NCBI GenBank assembly: GCA_015832175.1
Contig: WJXW01000002.1
Coordinates: 1,860,001 to 1,924,000 of the forward strand
Source of the DNA: Paraphaeosphaeria minitans
Lineage: Eukaryota > Ascomycota > Dothideomycetes > Pleosporales > Didymosphaeriaceae
DNA length: 64,000 nucleotides
Direction: 5' to 3'
The translations under genes and the position numbers were made by a program. The first letter of the stretch is position 1. Each line of letters begins with the position of its first letter. The notes beneath the pieces are model-generated. The model searched no databases, was not told where the DNA came from, and saw only the letters and a list, made by a program, of their open reading frames with translations. Below, in pieces: positions 21,546 through 33,254 of this stretch.

Positions 21546-22659
21546 CTACTGCTGGACTGAACTCCTACGAATAGCCTTGGAAGTACGGCTAGAGGTACGA
21601 AAAGGAAGGCCAGAGAGCAATATCTCGGGGCGCTCAGTAGTGGGCTGATTGATCTCAGGGCGACTGAAGCCGTCGTCAGACTGACCGACGGTGAGGTTGG
21701 GCATGCTGTGCGTTGCGAACGCGGGGCTAGCAACCTCGTCCGGGCCCTTGCAATTTTTGTAGTGCTCGGGAATCCAGCTGTTTAGCGCAAAGATCTTGTG
21801 GCATTTAGCGCAGATGATGGGGCTCTCATAACGACCCTGAGCATTGCGAAGACCATGCACATGCGGGGCTGGTGCGACAGCTAAGGAGTCGATCGGGGGC
21901 TTAGCCAAACCGGCGTTGACGATGGTCCTGCCAACGATGGGGTTCAATGGCCGCGAGCCGGACTCAATGAGAGTAGAAGCCTGAGCCCGCCGGGTAGGTG
22001 AATTCGGGATGGGCTGATCGGACGGCGAAATGATTGGGGCCACAGTAGTCGATGACCGAGCGCGTGTCGCAGGTGTAGCTGCTATAAGTTGTTAGACAAG
22101 TACCAGAAACTGTTGTGGAGTGATCATACCTTGAGTCCCCATAGAGGGCGGCACATTGTAGGCCGACGACGGGACAGAGTTGTTGAAAGGCCCGTATCGG
22201 ATGGCTCTATCGGGAATGGGGTCGTAGTGACCATTGCTCCAGCCATGTCCATGGTTGTGGTTGCCCAAGAACTGTGTTTCGAGGGACGCGATCTCGTGGA
22301 CAGACATGGCTTGCTGCATCTCTTCTTCGAGAACAACACGCCGGAATACGGGACCTCCGATTTGAAGATAGTGGCTACGCTGTTCTTGCAAAGCACGAGC
22401 CTTGGATCCTTCTTCATGCTGGATCAAGTCATCCAGCCACGCGATCTTGCGGTTGGCACTGTCTAGGTCGGTCTTGAGAGTAGCATTCTCGCGACGAATC
22501 TGTTGTGTTGCCTGCATCTTCCCGTTAATACATGGGTCTGAAAAATCAAATATTTGATTTGCAATTCCTCACCTGAGCAATAGCCGCCTTGAGGATATCC
22601 TCAATCCCACCAGTCTGAGTTATAGCCGCGTTAACGACTTCGCTGATGCAGCCGTCCAT
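21546..22659 (-). CDS. coiled-coil protein with C-terminal CCHC zinc motif
   Basis: Three exons on minus: 22659-22573, about 22511-22130 and 22081-21546; 334 aa, frames agree. The second exon could start at 22517 instead; both keep frame. The N-terminus MDGCISEVVNAAITQTGGIE leads into a coiled coil of about 50 residues (IRRENATLKTDLDSANRKIAWL). A Ser/Pro-rich stretch follows, then near residue 245 CAKCHKIFALNSWIPE followed by H-x3-C: C-x2-C-x12-H-x3-C. Family not recognised. The motif resembles that in the adjacent gene 18822-20583, so the two may be related or cofunctional. Confidence 0.65.
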
Positions 22660-23250
22660 TCTGATGCGTGTATGCTATATAATTAGCTTACAGTAGCGGT
22701 CTGAATGTTTAGATCGTACCTACTCAAATTGATCTATGACGTGTGTAAGTGGAAGGCCCAAGGCGAAACTGACGAGCTGGGTGGAGCGGGCACTTGAGAG
22801 TGCACATCTGTGGACGCGTGGGCGGGCTTATGAAGGGGCGGATCTTGGGAGTCAGTCCAGCACGTGATGAATTTCGAAATGCCGCCCGGACTCGAAGCAG
22901 GTGGACGAGCCTGTTTAGTTGAGCGTCACAGTGAATAAACCATGAACGCCAATGTCGCGTGACAAAAATTACATCGGTGTCTCCCACAATTCTTTCTTCA
23001 TTCTCATGCATTCTTGGGCTGGGTGCTTACGTCGAGCAGAAGTATAATTAGCGAGATTTGAGGGCCAGGTGCTGTCCAGAAGGTTCGTCGAAGAATAACT
23101 AACAAGTGCTTGAAAGGTCACAAAAATTTCTGAGCCCTTAAAGTGTAGTCCCGTGAGTGCCTACGTATTGTGTTTTTGTGATATATAAATCATTTTGGTC
23201 GGTTCCCTGCATCTGCAGATAAGGGACGCAGCGAATCCACGGGCGAACAT
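22660..23250. other. intergenic between minus-strand genes
   Basis: 5' flank of the gene at 21546-22659 and 3' flank of the SGNH-like gene. Short frames only. Confidence 0.4.
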
Positions 23251-24162
23251 CTATAACGCCTTCTTTAGGACTCCGTCAATGAGTATCTTGAACATGTCGG
23301 CCATCTTCCTTCCACCGTTCGCGCTCGGCTCAACTCTTTCCACGTAGTCCGTCCTGTTGGATCCATCAAGCACATCGTACAGCTTGCAAGGCAGCACTTC
23401 CGTTCCCTCGATCTTGACTTTCTTGGTGCCCATTTCGAACATCGCTCTGATCGCTGCTTGTAACTTTCCGGGATCGCTACCATACCCTAGAGCCCTCAGA
23501 GCTTTATCTCCCCAGCCTCGCTGTCCATATTGAGTTTCCAGTGGGAAGTATATCATGCAAATAATGACTGCACGAGGCTTTGTTTCCGAGCATAGGAGCT
23601 CGACGTAGTTCTCAGTCTTGGCTCCGAAGAAATTCCCAAAGTATCCCAGTGACCATGCACTTCTACGGTCTATAGATGAGCGTGGGGTCAACCACGCCAG
23701 CGCTAACATGCGCCAGATGGTCGAAAAAGTCGGCTTCATCGCAATGTCGTTGCAACCCACGCTTACGATTAAAATGTCTTTGTTTCCGATATGATCTCGA
23801 ATAAATTCGTCGTGGGGCAACAGTGTCTTGTCTCTTTCCCGCAACATCGATGCCTCAACAGCTGTATTGATGCACGTCGCTTGGGTGCCCAGCACGTGAT
23901 TGATCCAAAAAGCGACATCCGGCTTCGGCGTTGCTCGCTGGAGCGTGTGATTGTAGATGTCCGGTACCTCGACGTCGAGAGGATCACCACCGGGTCCGGA
24001 GCCAGGAACCCAGTATTTGTTATCGAGTGATGAGTCGCCAGCGAGCCATACTATCGGTGTGTCGGGCCGTTGCTGGAGCGTGATATTATGGAACGTTTCC
24101 AAATCTTCAACCGGATGGCCACGGTACTGAACATAGAATTTCGAAGGACTTATTTGGGGCAT
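23251..24162 (-). CDS. SGNH/GDSL hydrolase-like protein
   Basis: Open frame of 303 aa from ATG 24162. WLAGDSSLDNKYW near residue 35 supplies the GDS block with candidate nucleophile Ser; SVGCNDIAMKP holds the G-x-N-D of block III. The C-terminal DYVERVEPSANGG lies where block V would put Asp and His, but the usual D-x-x-H is not evident, so catalysis is uncertain. This is a fungal family of probable esterases; substrate unknown. The frame is open further upstream, and another frame (24368-24285) encodes a plausible N-terminus, MAAFIERFSQSVTNIKERL, which may be spliced on. I could not find a frame-consistent junction, so the start is uncertain. Confidence 0.7.
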   Translation of the reverse strand: MPQISPSKFYVQYRGHPVEDLETFHNITLQQRPDTPIVWLAGDSSLDNKYWVPGSGPGGDPLDVEVPDIYNHTLQRATPKPDVAFWINHVLGTQATCINTAVEASMLRERDKTLLPHDEFIRDHIGNKDILIVSVGCNDIAMKPTFSTIWRMLALAWLTPRSSIDRRSAWSLGYFGNFFGAKTENYVELLCSETKPRAVIICMIYFPLETQYGQRGWGDKALRALGYGSDPGKLQAAIRAMFEMGTKKVKIEGTEVLPCKLYDVLDGSNRTDYVERVEPSANGGRKMADMFKILIDGVLKKAL

Positions 24163-24368
24163 GGTGGGCGTTACCGAATGCTGCCGCTCCGGTGGCGTTG
24201 GATCGCTGCTGGTACGCGTGCAACAACACGATGGGTCAGCAACGATTTGAAGGTTGAGCAATGTTTGATAGGCGGAGGAAACACCGTAGCAATCAGGGAG
24301 ATGGGGACGCGCAAGCGTTCTTTGATGTTTGTAACAGATTGCGAAAAGCGCTCGATGAAGGCAGCCAT

Positions 24369-24796
24369 CGTTGCAGCGGAGCGCGCTAAGCCTTAATCAT
24401 ATCCACGGGCGAACCTTTCACTTTCGACGACCATCTTAAATTCGTATTGCAGACATCCAGACAGCTGCTTCCTAGCGTTGACATCATCATTGCACACTAG
24501 GCCCTGACGATGGTGGGATCCCAGATCACTATATATCACGTGACCCAATCATCACTCATAGCATTCGAGATTGTGGACGCGATAGCATTGGCGTAAATAA
24601 AGAATGGTCATCATATATGAGGACACGCATTTTGATTCTAAGGTGTGGATAAAGTAACTTGTCTCGTAGATGTTATAACACGAAGCACACGTAGAGGGAC
24701 ACACTTGGTCAAAACTGGTACCGATATCACTCCCCTCATCCCGATCCACCTCTCTTGGGGTCATACATCATGTAATGCGACATCCTTATAGCAGGC
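24369..24796. other. intergenic between minus-strand genes
   Basis: No coding character seen. Confidence 0.4.
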
Positions 24797-26560
24797 CTAA
24801 TCCTGAATGCTTTGCCTTGCGAATTGAGCCAGCTGCCTACCATTGTCAGCAAGCAGCATGTCCTGCATCTGGAGTCGCGCTTCCATGGCTGCCAACTGAT
24901 CTGCCAGAGTCCTGTGCTCCGCCAAATTGCATGACATCTTCTTCATCCGCTCGATCTGCGAGATGTGATACCACATCATTCGTTGCAGCTCCAGGATCTT
25001 GGCCTCATTATGCTCCGCGCGGGCTTGCGCATCTTCCATTCCACGCCCAAGAGCTTTCGCGATTTCTGCTGGGCCATTGATCTTGAACGAAGTGCCCTTT
25101 GAAGTGATGGCAGTGAGTCGCTTGAGAAGGCTCAGCTTGGGTTGGTCAGTCGGCTCGATATTGATTGTGATCATCAGGTCACGGTCAAGCGACGTGTGGG
25201 GCTTGTTCGCGGAGTCCCTTGATTTGGCGATTACGCTGCCTGTGTCAATCGTGCTGACGCTCAGCATGGAACGTGGCTTTGCTTCGGGAATAGGACTTTC
25301 AGAAGACCTTGACGCCGTGTCGCGGGGGGTAGAAGGCTCCGTTTGGACCGCAGACACGACGTCTGCTAACGTGGGACTATAGAATGAATCATACTGAGTT
25401 GATGTTGCAGATGATGCTGTTTCAGTGTTAGCGCCGGTATTCATAACCCTGAGCACTCGCTTCTCGTCCTGCAAACCTTCGACTTCGTCTTTGGCCCGGC
25501 TTTCCGCAAAGACAAAACCAGTATACTGGTCTTTCAGATGACCAGTCGTGGAATGTAAAGCAGCAATGTAACGTTCCAGATCTTTGACCTCGAACACAGC
25601 AGCTGTGTACATGTTCTCGAACCATGCGCATGTGTCTTTCAGCTGGCTTATATGGACCTCGTTAGCCTTCAAGAAGTTGAAAAAGAGTTCTGGGTTACCT
25701 TCTGAGTTAAAATGGCTCGCTTCAGCTCTAGATCCACAATCTAGAGTGACTGGAGCAGTCTCGGTATACTGTAGCATTTCAAAGAGCTTCTGTTTTAGCG
25801 CCTTGTTCTCCTGCTCCAGTAATGGAATACGAACGTTGCGCAGGCCATTGAGCTCCGTCTGCAGCTCACCAGCAAAATTCGCCTGAGCCTGAAGGCCCCC
25901 AATCAGGCCGGATTCATGACTGACCTGCGTAAGTAGTTGCTCCTTCTCAAGCTGTAAGTCGCCGGCCTCATGCCTGCACAAGTACAAGTCCATGCGCGTA
26001 GCAGAAATCTCTTCTTCTAGAGCAGCCGCGTTCAATTCCACTTGCTCGCGGTCTTTTTTGCTTGCAGCGAGTTGCTGGATGAGGTCAGCGACAGTCTTTT
26101 CGAGGTCGCGCTTCGCTTGGTCCTGCTCAGCTCGGGTCCTTTGTGTCTCCTTCAGCAACTTCTCATACTCGGCCTTCAACTTCTCAGCGTCAGACCTCAG
26201 ACGCGTAGGCTTTCGAGGCGTAGTGGGAACTGTGTTGCGAATCAAGACTGTAGGGCGAGTTGTCGACCGGGGTTTGCTGTCGATCACGCGGCCGCGTTGT
26301 CCTACACGAGGCGCAGAGGCTGTAGCAGTGGCAGAATGCTTCGCGTTGGTGATCTTACGGACATCCCCTTTAACGCTAGAGATTGGTTTCCCACCCACGA
26401 CTATATTTTTAGGATTTGGAGATTGAGCGGGCGCCGTTTGTTTACGTGCCTGTTTAGCAGGCTTATTTGGACCACGAACTCTTGAAAGGGCTGTGCTCTG
26501 TTTCATGACGAATGTAGGAATATTGGACGGTGCCAACGGCGAGCCAAGGCTGCTAGACAT
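24797..26560 (-). CDS. long coiled-coil protein, unknown function
   Basis: Single exon, 587 aa, ATG at 26560. Residues 1-115 are basic and Ser/Pro/Thr-rich. Residues 120-270 are a long coiled coil (LKAEYEKLLKETQRTRAEQD and following), with a further helix near 300-370. A Ser/Thr-rich stretch comes at about 390-450, and residues 500-587 form another helical region with many Met, Gln and Arg. No catalytic motif or membrane segment. It resembles cytoskeletal or septal scaffolds only in general form; I do not recognise the family. It lies between the SGNH-like and HAK genes, all on minus. Confidence 0.7.
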   Translation of the reverse strand: MSSSLGSPLAPSNIPTFVMKQSTALSRVRGPNKPAKQARKQTAPAQSPNPKNIVVGGKPISSVKGDVRKITNAKHSATATASAPRVGQRGRVIDSKPRSTTRPTVLIRNTVPTTPRKPTRLRSDAEKLKAEYEKLLKETQRTRAEQDQAKRDLEKTVADLIQQLAASKKDREQVELNAAALEEEISATRMDLYLCRHEAGDLQLEKEQLLTQVSHESGLIGGLQAQANFAGELQTELNGLRNVRIPLLEQENKALKQKLFEMLQYTETAPVTLDCGSRAEASHFNSEGNPELFFNFLKANEVHISQLKDTCAWFENMYTAAVFEVKDLERYIAALHSTTGHLKDQYTGFVFAESRAKDEVEGLQDEKRVLRVMNTGANTETASSATSTQYDSFYSPTLADVVSAVQTEPSTPRDTASRSSESPIPEAKPRSMLSVSTIDTGSVIAKSRDSANKPHTSLDRDLMITINIEPTDQPKLSLLKRLTAITSKGTSFKINGPAEIAKALGRGMEDAQARAEHNEAKILELQRMMWYHISQIERMKKMSCNLAEHRTLADQLAAMEARLQMQDMLLADNGRQLAQFARQSIQD

Positions 26561-26910
26561 GTCTTTAGAATTGAAAATGCCCGAGATGAGTTCGGCTTGA
26601 TCACTGACTCTAATTTATTGGAGGTTTGAACATTCAGATTAGCTCTGCGCTGGCTTTTATAAGAACAGCCAGCATTGTTTGAAAGTCAGTGGACAATGTT
26701 TTATGTAACGAATGCATGTTCAGAGCTTACAGGCTCGACGTCAAAGACATTGTGCAGAGGTAGCCTGCATATTTGATTCGTACTGAAGACTAAAACCCCG
26801 TATCGGGGAGATGACGGTGAATGAGAATACTTCCCAAAAGGTATTAAATGTACTAAAAGAGCGTGAAGAAGCCCAGAGGCCCGGTAGTAACCTGCCTCAA
26901 TCCTATGTTG
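26561..26910. other. intergenic
   Basis: Promoter side of the coiled-coil gene and 3' flank of the HAK transporter. Nothing else seen. Confidence 0.4.
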
Positions 26911-29687
26911 TCATACGTCTTTGACGAACCCGACCTCGATAACACGGTCGCGGTCCACGTCCAAGCTGGCGATCTTGGTGCGAGTATTCTCTCGAATGAA
27001 CAGGAAAGCGCGAAGTAAAGTTTTGCGGAAGAAGTTGGTACCCAGCTTGACCTTCATCTGTTCCTTTCCAATGATGTAGAGAACTTCGTGGTTGAAAGCG
27101 CGTTCTAGAGCAGTGAGGCGCGAGGTGGTGCTCGAGACGCTTGTTGCGGGCGTAGCTGCAGGCCGAGCGTTCACTTCGGATGACGAGGGTGCCGATGTTT
27201 CTTTCTCAGATACTGCTGTCTTCGCAATGACCTTAGTGACATCGGCCGCGCTGTTCGTATCGGTCCCGGAAGCCGACTTTCCCTCGCCTTCGCGGTCGAG
27301 CGCACGGCTGACAATGTGATTACGCACTTTCTCGAAGATGAGCGAAGCTAGATCTGGCGTGATGACCTCATCCATGTAGCCGTGTCGGACCACCAGGCGG
27401 TAACAGTTGGGAATAGCGAGGCGAGACACGTGATAACGGTCTTCGTATGCTACTGATGGTACTTCCAATGGGCGAAGATGGAAGAAGACAACAACCTCCG
27501 GTGCGGTGACAAGTTTGCGGACAAATTGGCTGAACACAATAGGGGTTGTCTCCCCAGCTTTGTCGAAATATATACCTGCACGCGCACATACGAGGTTAGT
27601 GTGAGCCAGGCAGTGATAGTAGGTGCCAAGTTTGAGACAGATCGGCTTCGTACTGGGAATTTACGTACCAAAACCCTCAATGGAGCTGACTGTCTTGCCA
27701 CCAAACTTCTCAGTAAGTTGGATGCGCCCATCATCGAAAGTATTGACGAAGTGTGTAGTAGGGAAGCGGTCTTCGGCTTCAGCAGACCATTGCTGCTCTT
27801 TTCCAAAGCGCCACAGGATGAAGACACTGGCGATCAGGATAGAGAGCAGGATGGTGAACCAAGCGCCATCTGGAACTTTAGTGAGCGCGGAGGACAAGAA
27901 TGCACCATCCATGCTTGCGATAACAAGCCACGGAAAAAAGACGAAGTATGGTTTGATGCGCCAGACCAGAATCGCGACCAGCGTGACCATGCAGGTGTCA
28001 AAGAAGGTGACAAACATAACGCATACCCCGTAAGCGTTGCCGAGGGATGTAGTGTTATTGTAGACTGCGGCAACGATTATGGTCCCTATCATTAGGAGCC
28101 AGTTTACCGCAGGCACATAAAGCTGTCCGTGGTATTTCGTCGAAGTGTGAACGACCTTGATCTGAGGAAAATACGACAGTTTCATGATTTGTGCGAGGAG
28201 CTGAGGTGTGTTAGAATCAAAATGCAGTCATACCTCTATTTAAGCACACTACTCACCTGGAATGTGGCGGTGATCATAGCCTGGGAGGCAACGATTGCAG
28301 CCAATATCGCGATGACAAGAGAAGGGTAGAGCCAGCCGTTGGGTACGCAGTTGTAGAAGGGATTGGAGTATGCGTCGGGGTTCTGGCTGATGAATGCGGC
28401 TTGGCCAGAGTATGCGAGTAGTAGACACGGGTAAGCGTACCCAAGCCAGCTGATCTGTACCGCTTGACGACTGAAAGCTCCAATGTCGGCGAAGAGAGCC
28501 TCAACCCCAGTAAAGCTAAGAAGTATGCCACCCAAACTTCTCCACCCTTCGTATTTGTTCTGAGCGAGGTATTCGAAGGCGTAGTATGGGTTGAAGGCTT
28601 TCATGACAGTATAATCGTGGCTAATGCTGTTAGTGCGACCAGAACCAAGATCAAGCAGGTACCTACTAACTTTGCCAAGTTGTATATTCCAAACCCCGCG
28701 TTGAACGCAAGCCAGATCATGACGATTGGCGAGAATGCAATCGTGAGCTTAGAGATCCCAAGAGGTTGTAGGACGAACAACAAGATCAGAATAGCGCAAG
28801 TTACACCAACGATAGTGGACTTGTCGATGTCTGGCTTGACTACAGCCAGGCCCTGCACGGCACCCAGGACAGACTGCGCCGGGGTCAAGACCCCATCAGC
28901 CATGACCATGGACACTGCGAAAACACCTATTGCCTTTAACAGCCGGCGGAAAAACTTAGTTCGCTCGATCGTCGCGCGGAAGGACTTTTGTGATTTGCTG
29001 AGCTCGTTGGTCTTGAAACGTTCCATACCTGCGTAGATACGTCAGAAACATAGTAAAATGGCCGGGTGGACAAAACGTACGGATCATGGTGGCTTCGCGT
29101 GGATCGCGATTGGCGATATTTGCCTGGAAGCTTAGCAAGTCAAGGGTAATTGCAACTTCCGGGTACATACATAGCGTGACAGCAATGAATACGTCGAGAA
29201 AGTTCCTCCCTCGCCATCGTTGTCGGCACGAATAATTACGAGGACGTATTTTACAGTGACCATAAGAGTCAAGGACCAGAGGATGAGGGACAGCGCACCC
29301 AGCAGGTTTGCCCTATCCGGTGCTTCTGTGAAGGTACCTGAGAACACATAGAGAGGCGAGGTCCCAATGTCGCCATAAATTACCCCAATTGACTGGTAAG
29401 CGAGCATGAGCATCTGCGTGAAGCTGAACGCCTGCAGATTATTAGCCGGTTCCTGCCAACATGCGCAAGCAAGTACACACCTGTCGTCGCTTGTAATCGC
29501 TCTCATTCCGCAGACCAGCGTCTTCATCTTCGGCAGCTTCTACAGTTCCTTCTTTGAAAATCTCGAAGGAGCTTCTTCGTCCCAGTGATCGTGACCTCAC
29601 GCGAAGCGGCACCACACCACCGACATCAAGCTCTCGGCCTTGTCGCCTTGTTCGCGGAGCACGTGCGAAATGAACGGTCGTATCCAT
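26911..29687 (-). CDS. hak1: HAK/KUP-type potassium transporter
   Basis: Seven exons on minus: 29687-29481, 29431-29171, 29123-29081, 29028-28671, 28620-28257, 28200-27669 and 27575-26911. Six introns of 47-93 nt with GT..AG ends keep frame, giving 809 aa. The family signature GDIGTSPLY is at residues 89-97. About 12 hydrophobic segments fill residues 75-510 (SMVMADGVLTPAQSVLGAVQ, ALFADIGAFSRQAVQISWLG and others). A long cytosolic C-terminus contains a Ser/Ala/Thr-rich insert. HAK proteins carry out high-affinity, proton-coupled K+ uptake at the plasma membrane, often induced by K+ starvation. Exon 3 is only 43 nt and easily missed by gene finders. Confidence 0.93.
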
Positions 29688-32288
29688 GATGGGCGGCGGT
29701 AAACTCTGGGCCGTTCAGGAATTGGTCTCTGTTCGACGTTTCGCTTTATACCAGAGCGTTATCTTGACGTGCCTGCAAATCCTGCACACGATATCAAGCA
29801 GTAAACAAGCTTGAGCCGCCTGGGGTGGTTCCCGGTTGGTGGGCTAGGCACGATGCTTATCCATTGGTTGGTTTGGTTATGTGCGCGATTTTTGTGAGTT
29901 CTTTGGTGGAGGGGGTGGCTATGGCGGGCTGCATATGGGAAAGCTCTACGCCATCGTCATGGTGCCTTCCTCGACAGCTCCTCGGACTTGAACATGAGGC
30001 TACTTGTGAAGACAAACAAAGAAGCGTAGGCGAAGCCGAGATCATATTGTCTCCAACCATTCTTGGTTGAGAACTGCCGGGCATGGTACTCTCTTCTGGA
30101 CCATTCCTGAGATCAAACCAAGCATTGGCCTAGACGTAGGTAGGTAGGTAGGTAGGTAGGTAGGTACCGTATGCAGGGACTGCGGGACGAGCACCAAACG
30201 AGCACCATTGACGCATTCGAAACAATGCTGGAAAGCCGTATCTAGCGAAGCTCTGCGCGCAAAAAACTCTGCGCGCAAAAAACTAGGTACACCGTGCAGG
30301 CCTTTCCGCCGCGGCTCAAGTGCTTACAGAACCTTGACGGTACGCTGCCGCAAGTGGACGTGAATCCGATTTCAAGTTGACTCTACATCCCTCGCATCGG
30401 CAAGGTCGCGCAGCGGTGACATGCGTACTGTCTGTGCCGTATGGAGTGCGGAGCTGAGCCAAAGCCAACGAATAGGACGAGAGGCAGCGGTGAAAACGTG
30501 GGGGTGGGCTTGATCACATGTCAGATAGCACGCTAACCCGTTCGAGCAGCATCGGGACGGCTCCACGTCTTTAGCGCATCGATCTAGGTCCCACATTGCC
30601 TAACAAATTCCCCCGGACATACCACCAGCGTGGCCTCACTTGCGTTGAGAGGACTCAGAAGAACAGCTGTGGCGCTGACTAATTACCGCTTGCACGCATG
30701 AGTCCGCGAACGGTATTGTCGAGCTGGGTATTGATGGCCACTTCAAGTTTTGCAGCAGCTCAAACGATTCCCTGTAGGTAGGTACTGTTCGGTACTAGGT
30801 ACTGTAGTCTACTTACGAAAACTTACGGATACTTGATGATCTGAATTCCAATTACAGAGAATGGGTTTTATGCAGCCATTAGAACTAACTTGCGCAACTA
30901 CGGACAACACCATAATCTGGTGATAGACATGCGAAATCTCGCGGCAATCGCAGTCCATGTTCATATATCTTATCTTACGAGACATTACTTGGGGGTTTGC
31001 GTTTACATATGCGAGCTAACCGCGGCAATACACACGCCTTATATTGCTTCTCTTTGCATCGCTAGACACAAACTGTTTGAGAGGCGCTAACAAATTTGCT
31101 AGCGAGACGTGGTTTACTTCTCTGCGTACGTTACTGCAGTAGAGACAATGTTTAGATCAGCCCTGAACATTATAGCAGTCAAAGGAAAAGATTGTTGCAA
31201 ATTAAGGCTGGAGGTGCGGCTCAAGTGGGTAAGAGGCCTTCTTTCACCTTTGATACCGTGTCTTCCTCCACAGTCTTCTGAATGCAATCTACGTCTGTTT
31301 TGCTATTTCTAGGTCGCAAACCTACCTAGTTAACAAGTCTCTCCTGTAGAAACCATCAAGATCCATCAGGCTACCTTCGCGGCGACTTCTTGGCGGTGAT
31401 TTTCATGTGCCTTGGATATCTTATGGGTTGGGGAGCTCGAAGTGGAGGGTCGCGTGTAAGAAGCCAGGTTGTTGCCGGCATCGTTGGCAAGACATCCCTC
31501 GCTCTCCTGATATTGCAGGCGATCTAAGGTTCCATATTTAGTCGCGATTTTCCACTGACATGGATGGCGCTTTGGGTGCTTCGGACCCTGCGCACGGCCA
31601 TCGGCCAATCGACGGCGATCGCGAATCTCCTTACCACAGATACCTACTACGACGACACCTGCGCAACCTACACGCCATCTTTATGCCATGACAGTCCCCT
31701 TGTGCCACCTACAATTTTCCCATTTATCCAGAAAAACAAGCTGCTCTGCACGTAACGTCGCCCCAGCGATCGCTTTCAGCCTGGCAAGTCTTGAGGCCCT
31801 CGAATGTTTGCCGCCCCGACGCGCCTAAATCCACTGTTTACGGACTTCGTCCCCACCAGGCCGTCTTCCGACAGCGCTGCCTCCCCGTGAAGATCGCTAC
31901 CGGAAAATCGGTGAATGTCTAAGCCCAATCGTTGTTGTGGGGATCGTTGTCCGGCCCACGTCGCGCAGACGTGTGCACAACATCTAAGGCTTCCTCGCCA
32001 TTTGAAACACATTATCAAACCTCCGCCAGGACATCCCCGTAGCGCACATGTGCACATGCCCATTGTTACACGCAGGGCTGCCGGTGCAATTTCGTTGGAC
32101 ACCTTAGGGGGGACTAAATATGTGAGGGAGCCGCCCACAAGCGCTTCCAATGTTGTTGCTGTTAGTAGGTAATTCACCGCGCGTTCTGCCTTTTGCAGGA
32201 TATACACTCATTCATTACTTTTCTTCCCGTCAGACCTCCTTTCATTCACGACTCTATCTCTTTTAATACGCTATACCCTGTTTCCATA
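29688..32288. other. large intergenic region, 2.6 kb
   Basis: Divergent 5' flanks of the HAK transporter (minus) and the Cys-rich surface protein (plus). Contains a TAGG microsatellite, a short direct repeat around 30252-30285 (GCGCGCAAAAAACT twice) and several GGTAGGTACT words near 30775-30805. Open frames are short and low in coding character. No transposon ends seen. Confidence 0.45.
30136..30165. repeat. (GTAG)n microsatellite
   Basis: About seven tandem GTAG/TAGG units upstream of the HAK gene. The same tetramer recurs at 47969-48050. Confidence 0.9.
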
Positions 32289-33254
32289 ATGCTTTCTATC
32301 TACTCTCTCCGGTCACTCCTCGTACTCCACTCTCTCTTACAGTTCACTATTGCCGAACGGAAATGCTATGCACTCAATGGCACTCAGCTAGGCGACTCCT
32401 ATGGAGCCTGCGATACTAATGCAGAGCACAGCGGTTGTTGTGCCATTCACGGCGCAGCAAGTTCAGTAGACATCTGCCTTTCGAACGGACTTTGCATGGC
32501 TACCAACGAGAAATACATGGGTACCATATGGCAAGCCGGATGTACAGATCCAACGGGTATGAGCCCGTCATGTCCAAAGATGTGTCCGGATGGTAAGCTT
32601 TTCCGTCTCTGGCTACCTTTCTCCTGTAAATACAGGGCTAAAACATGCATAGCTCGTGATAATTTCGCCAACAGCTCCATCGTTTCTGCCTGGAACGTTC
32701 AGATGTGCGACTTTGGAAGCTATTGCTGCCGCGCAGCAGGTGACCTTAGCAGCTGCTGTAACAACGCAGCAGCAACTCAGATCAAGACCAACTTCATTGG
32801 CGCATTCCGATTCGATACATCCACAGATGCAGGCTCTTCCACACACAGTTCCACTTCAACGGCTTCTTCAACCCAAACCAGCGCGACATCGTCAGCGAGC
32901 ACCTTGCCCACAGAAGTTCTCAACGCAGCCGCATCGTCCACCAACACCTTACCGACTGCATCTACTCAGGCAGACCTTTGCGCAGCCGAGAAACGCCGAA
33001 CTAATGTTGTAGGAGGTACCGTGGCTGGAATCCTTGGCTTCACCATTGTAATCCTACTGGCCGCCATCTTTTTCCTTTTCCAGAGAGAGAAGAGGCAGCG
33101 CAAGTTGAAAGAGCATTACGAGGAACAGTTTGCAACAACCAGTTGGCGTGCATATGGCTCTGGGATGCCATCGCGGACCACCGTCGTTGAAGGAGACCCG
33201 ACGAAGGCAGAGAAGGATGTCGAAGTCCGGTATATTGGGAGGCAGAACCCATGA
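32289..33254 (+). CDS. Cys-rich single-pass surface protein (sensor-like)
   Basis: Two exons, 32289-32592 and 32653-33254, with a 60-nt intron (GTAAGC, GCTAAAAC, CATAG); 301 aa. Residues 1-22 are a secretion signal. About 15 cysteines lie in residues 25-145 (GCC, CPKMC, GSYCC, SSCC), followed by a Ser/Thr-rich stalk at 155-210, one TM helix around 220-243 and a basic, polar cytosolic tail of about 55 residues. This resembles fungal wall-stress sensors in layout, but the Cys pattern is not a WSC or CFEM domain I can assign. The intron is stop-free and a multiple of three; splicing is inferred from its strong signals. Confidence 0.7.
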   Translation: MLSIYSLRSLLVLHSLLQFTIAERKCYALNGTQLGDSYGACDTNAEHSGCCAIHGAASSVDICLSNGLCMATNEKYMGTIWQAGCTDPTGMSPSCPKMCPDGKLFRLWLPFSCKYRAKTCIARDNFANSSIVSAWNVQMCDFGSYCCRAAGDLSSCCNNAAATQIKTNFIGAFRFDTSTDAGSSTHSSTSTASSTQTSATSSASTLPTEVLNAAASSTNTLPTASTQADLCAAEKRRTNVVGGTVAGILGFTIVILLAAIFFLFQREKRQRKLKEHYEEQFATTSWRAYGSGMPSRTTVVEGDPTKAEKDVEVRYIGRQNP

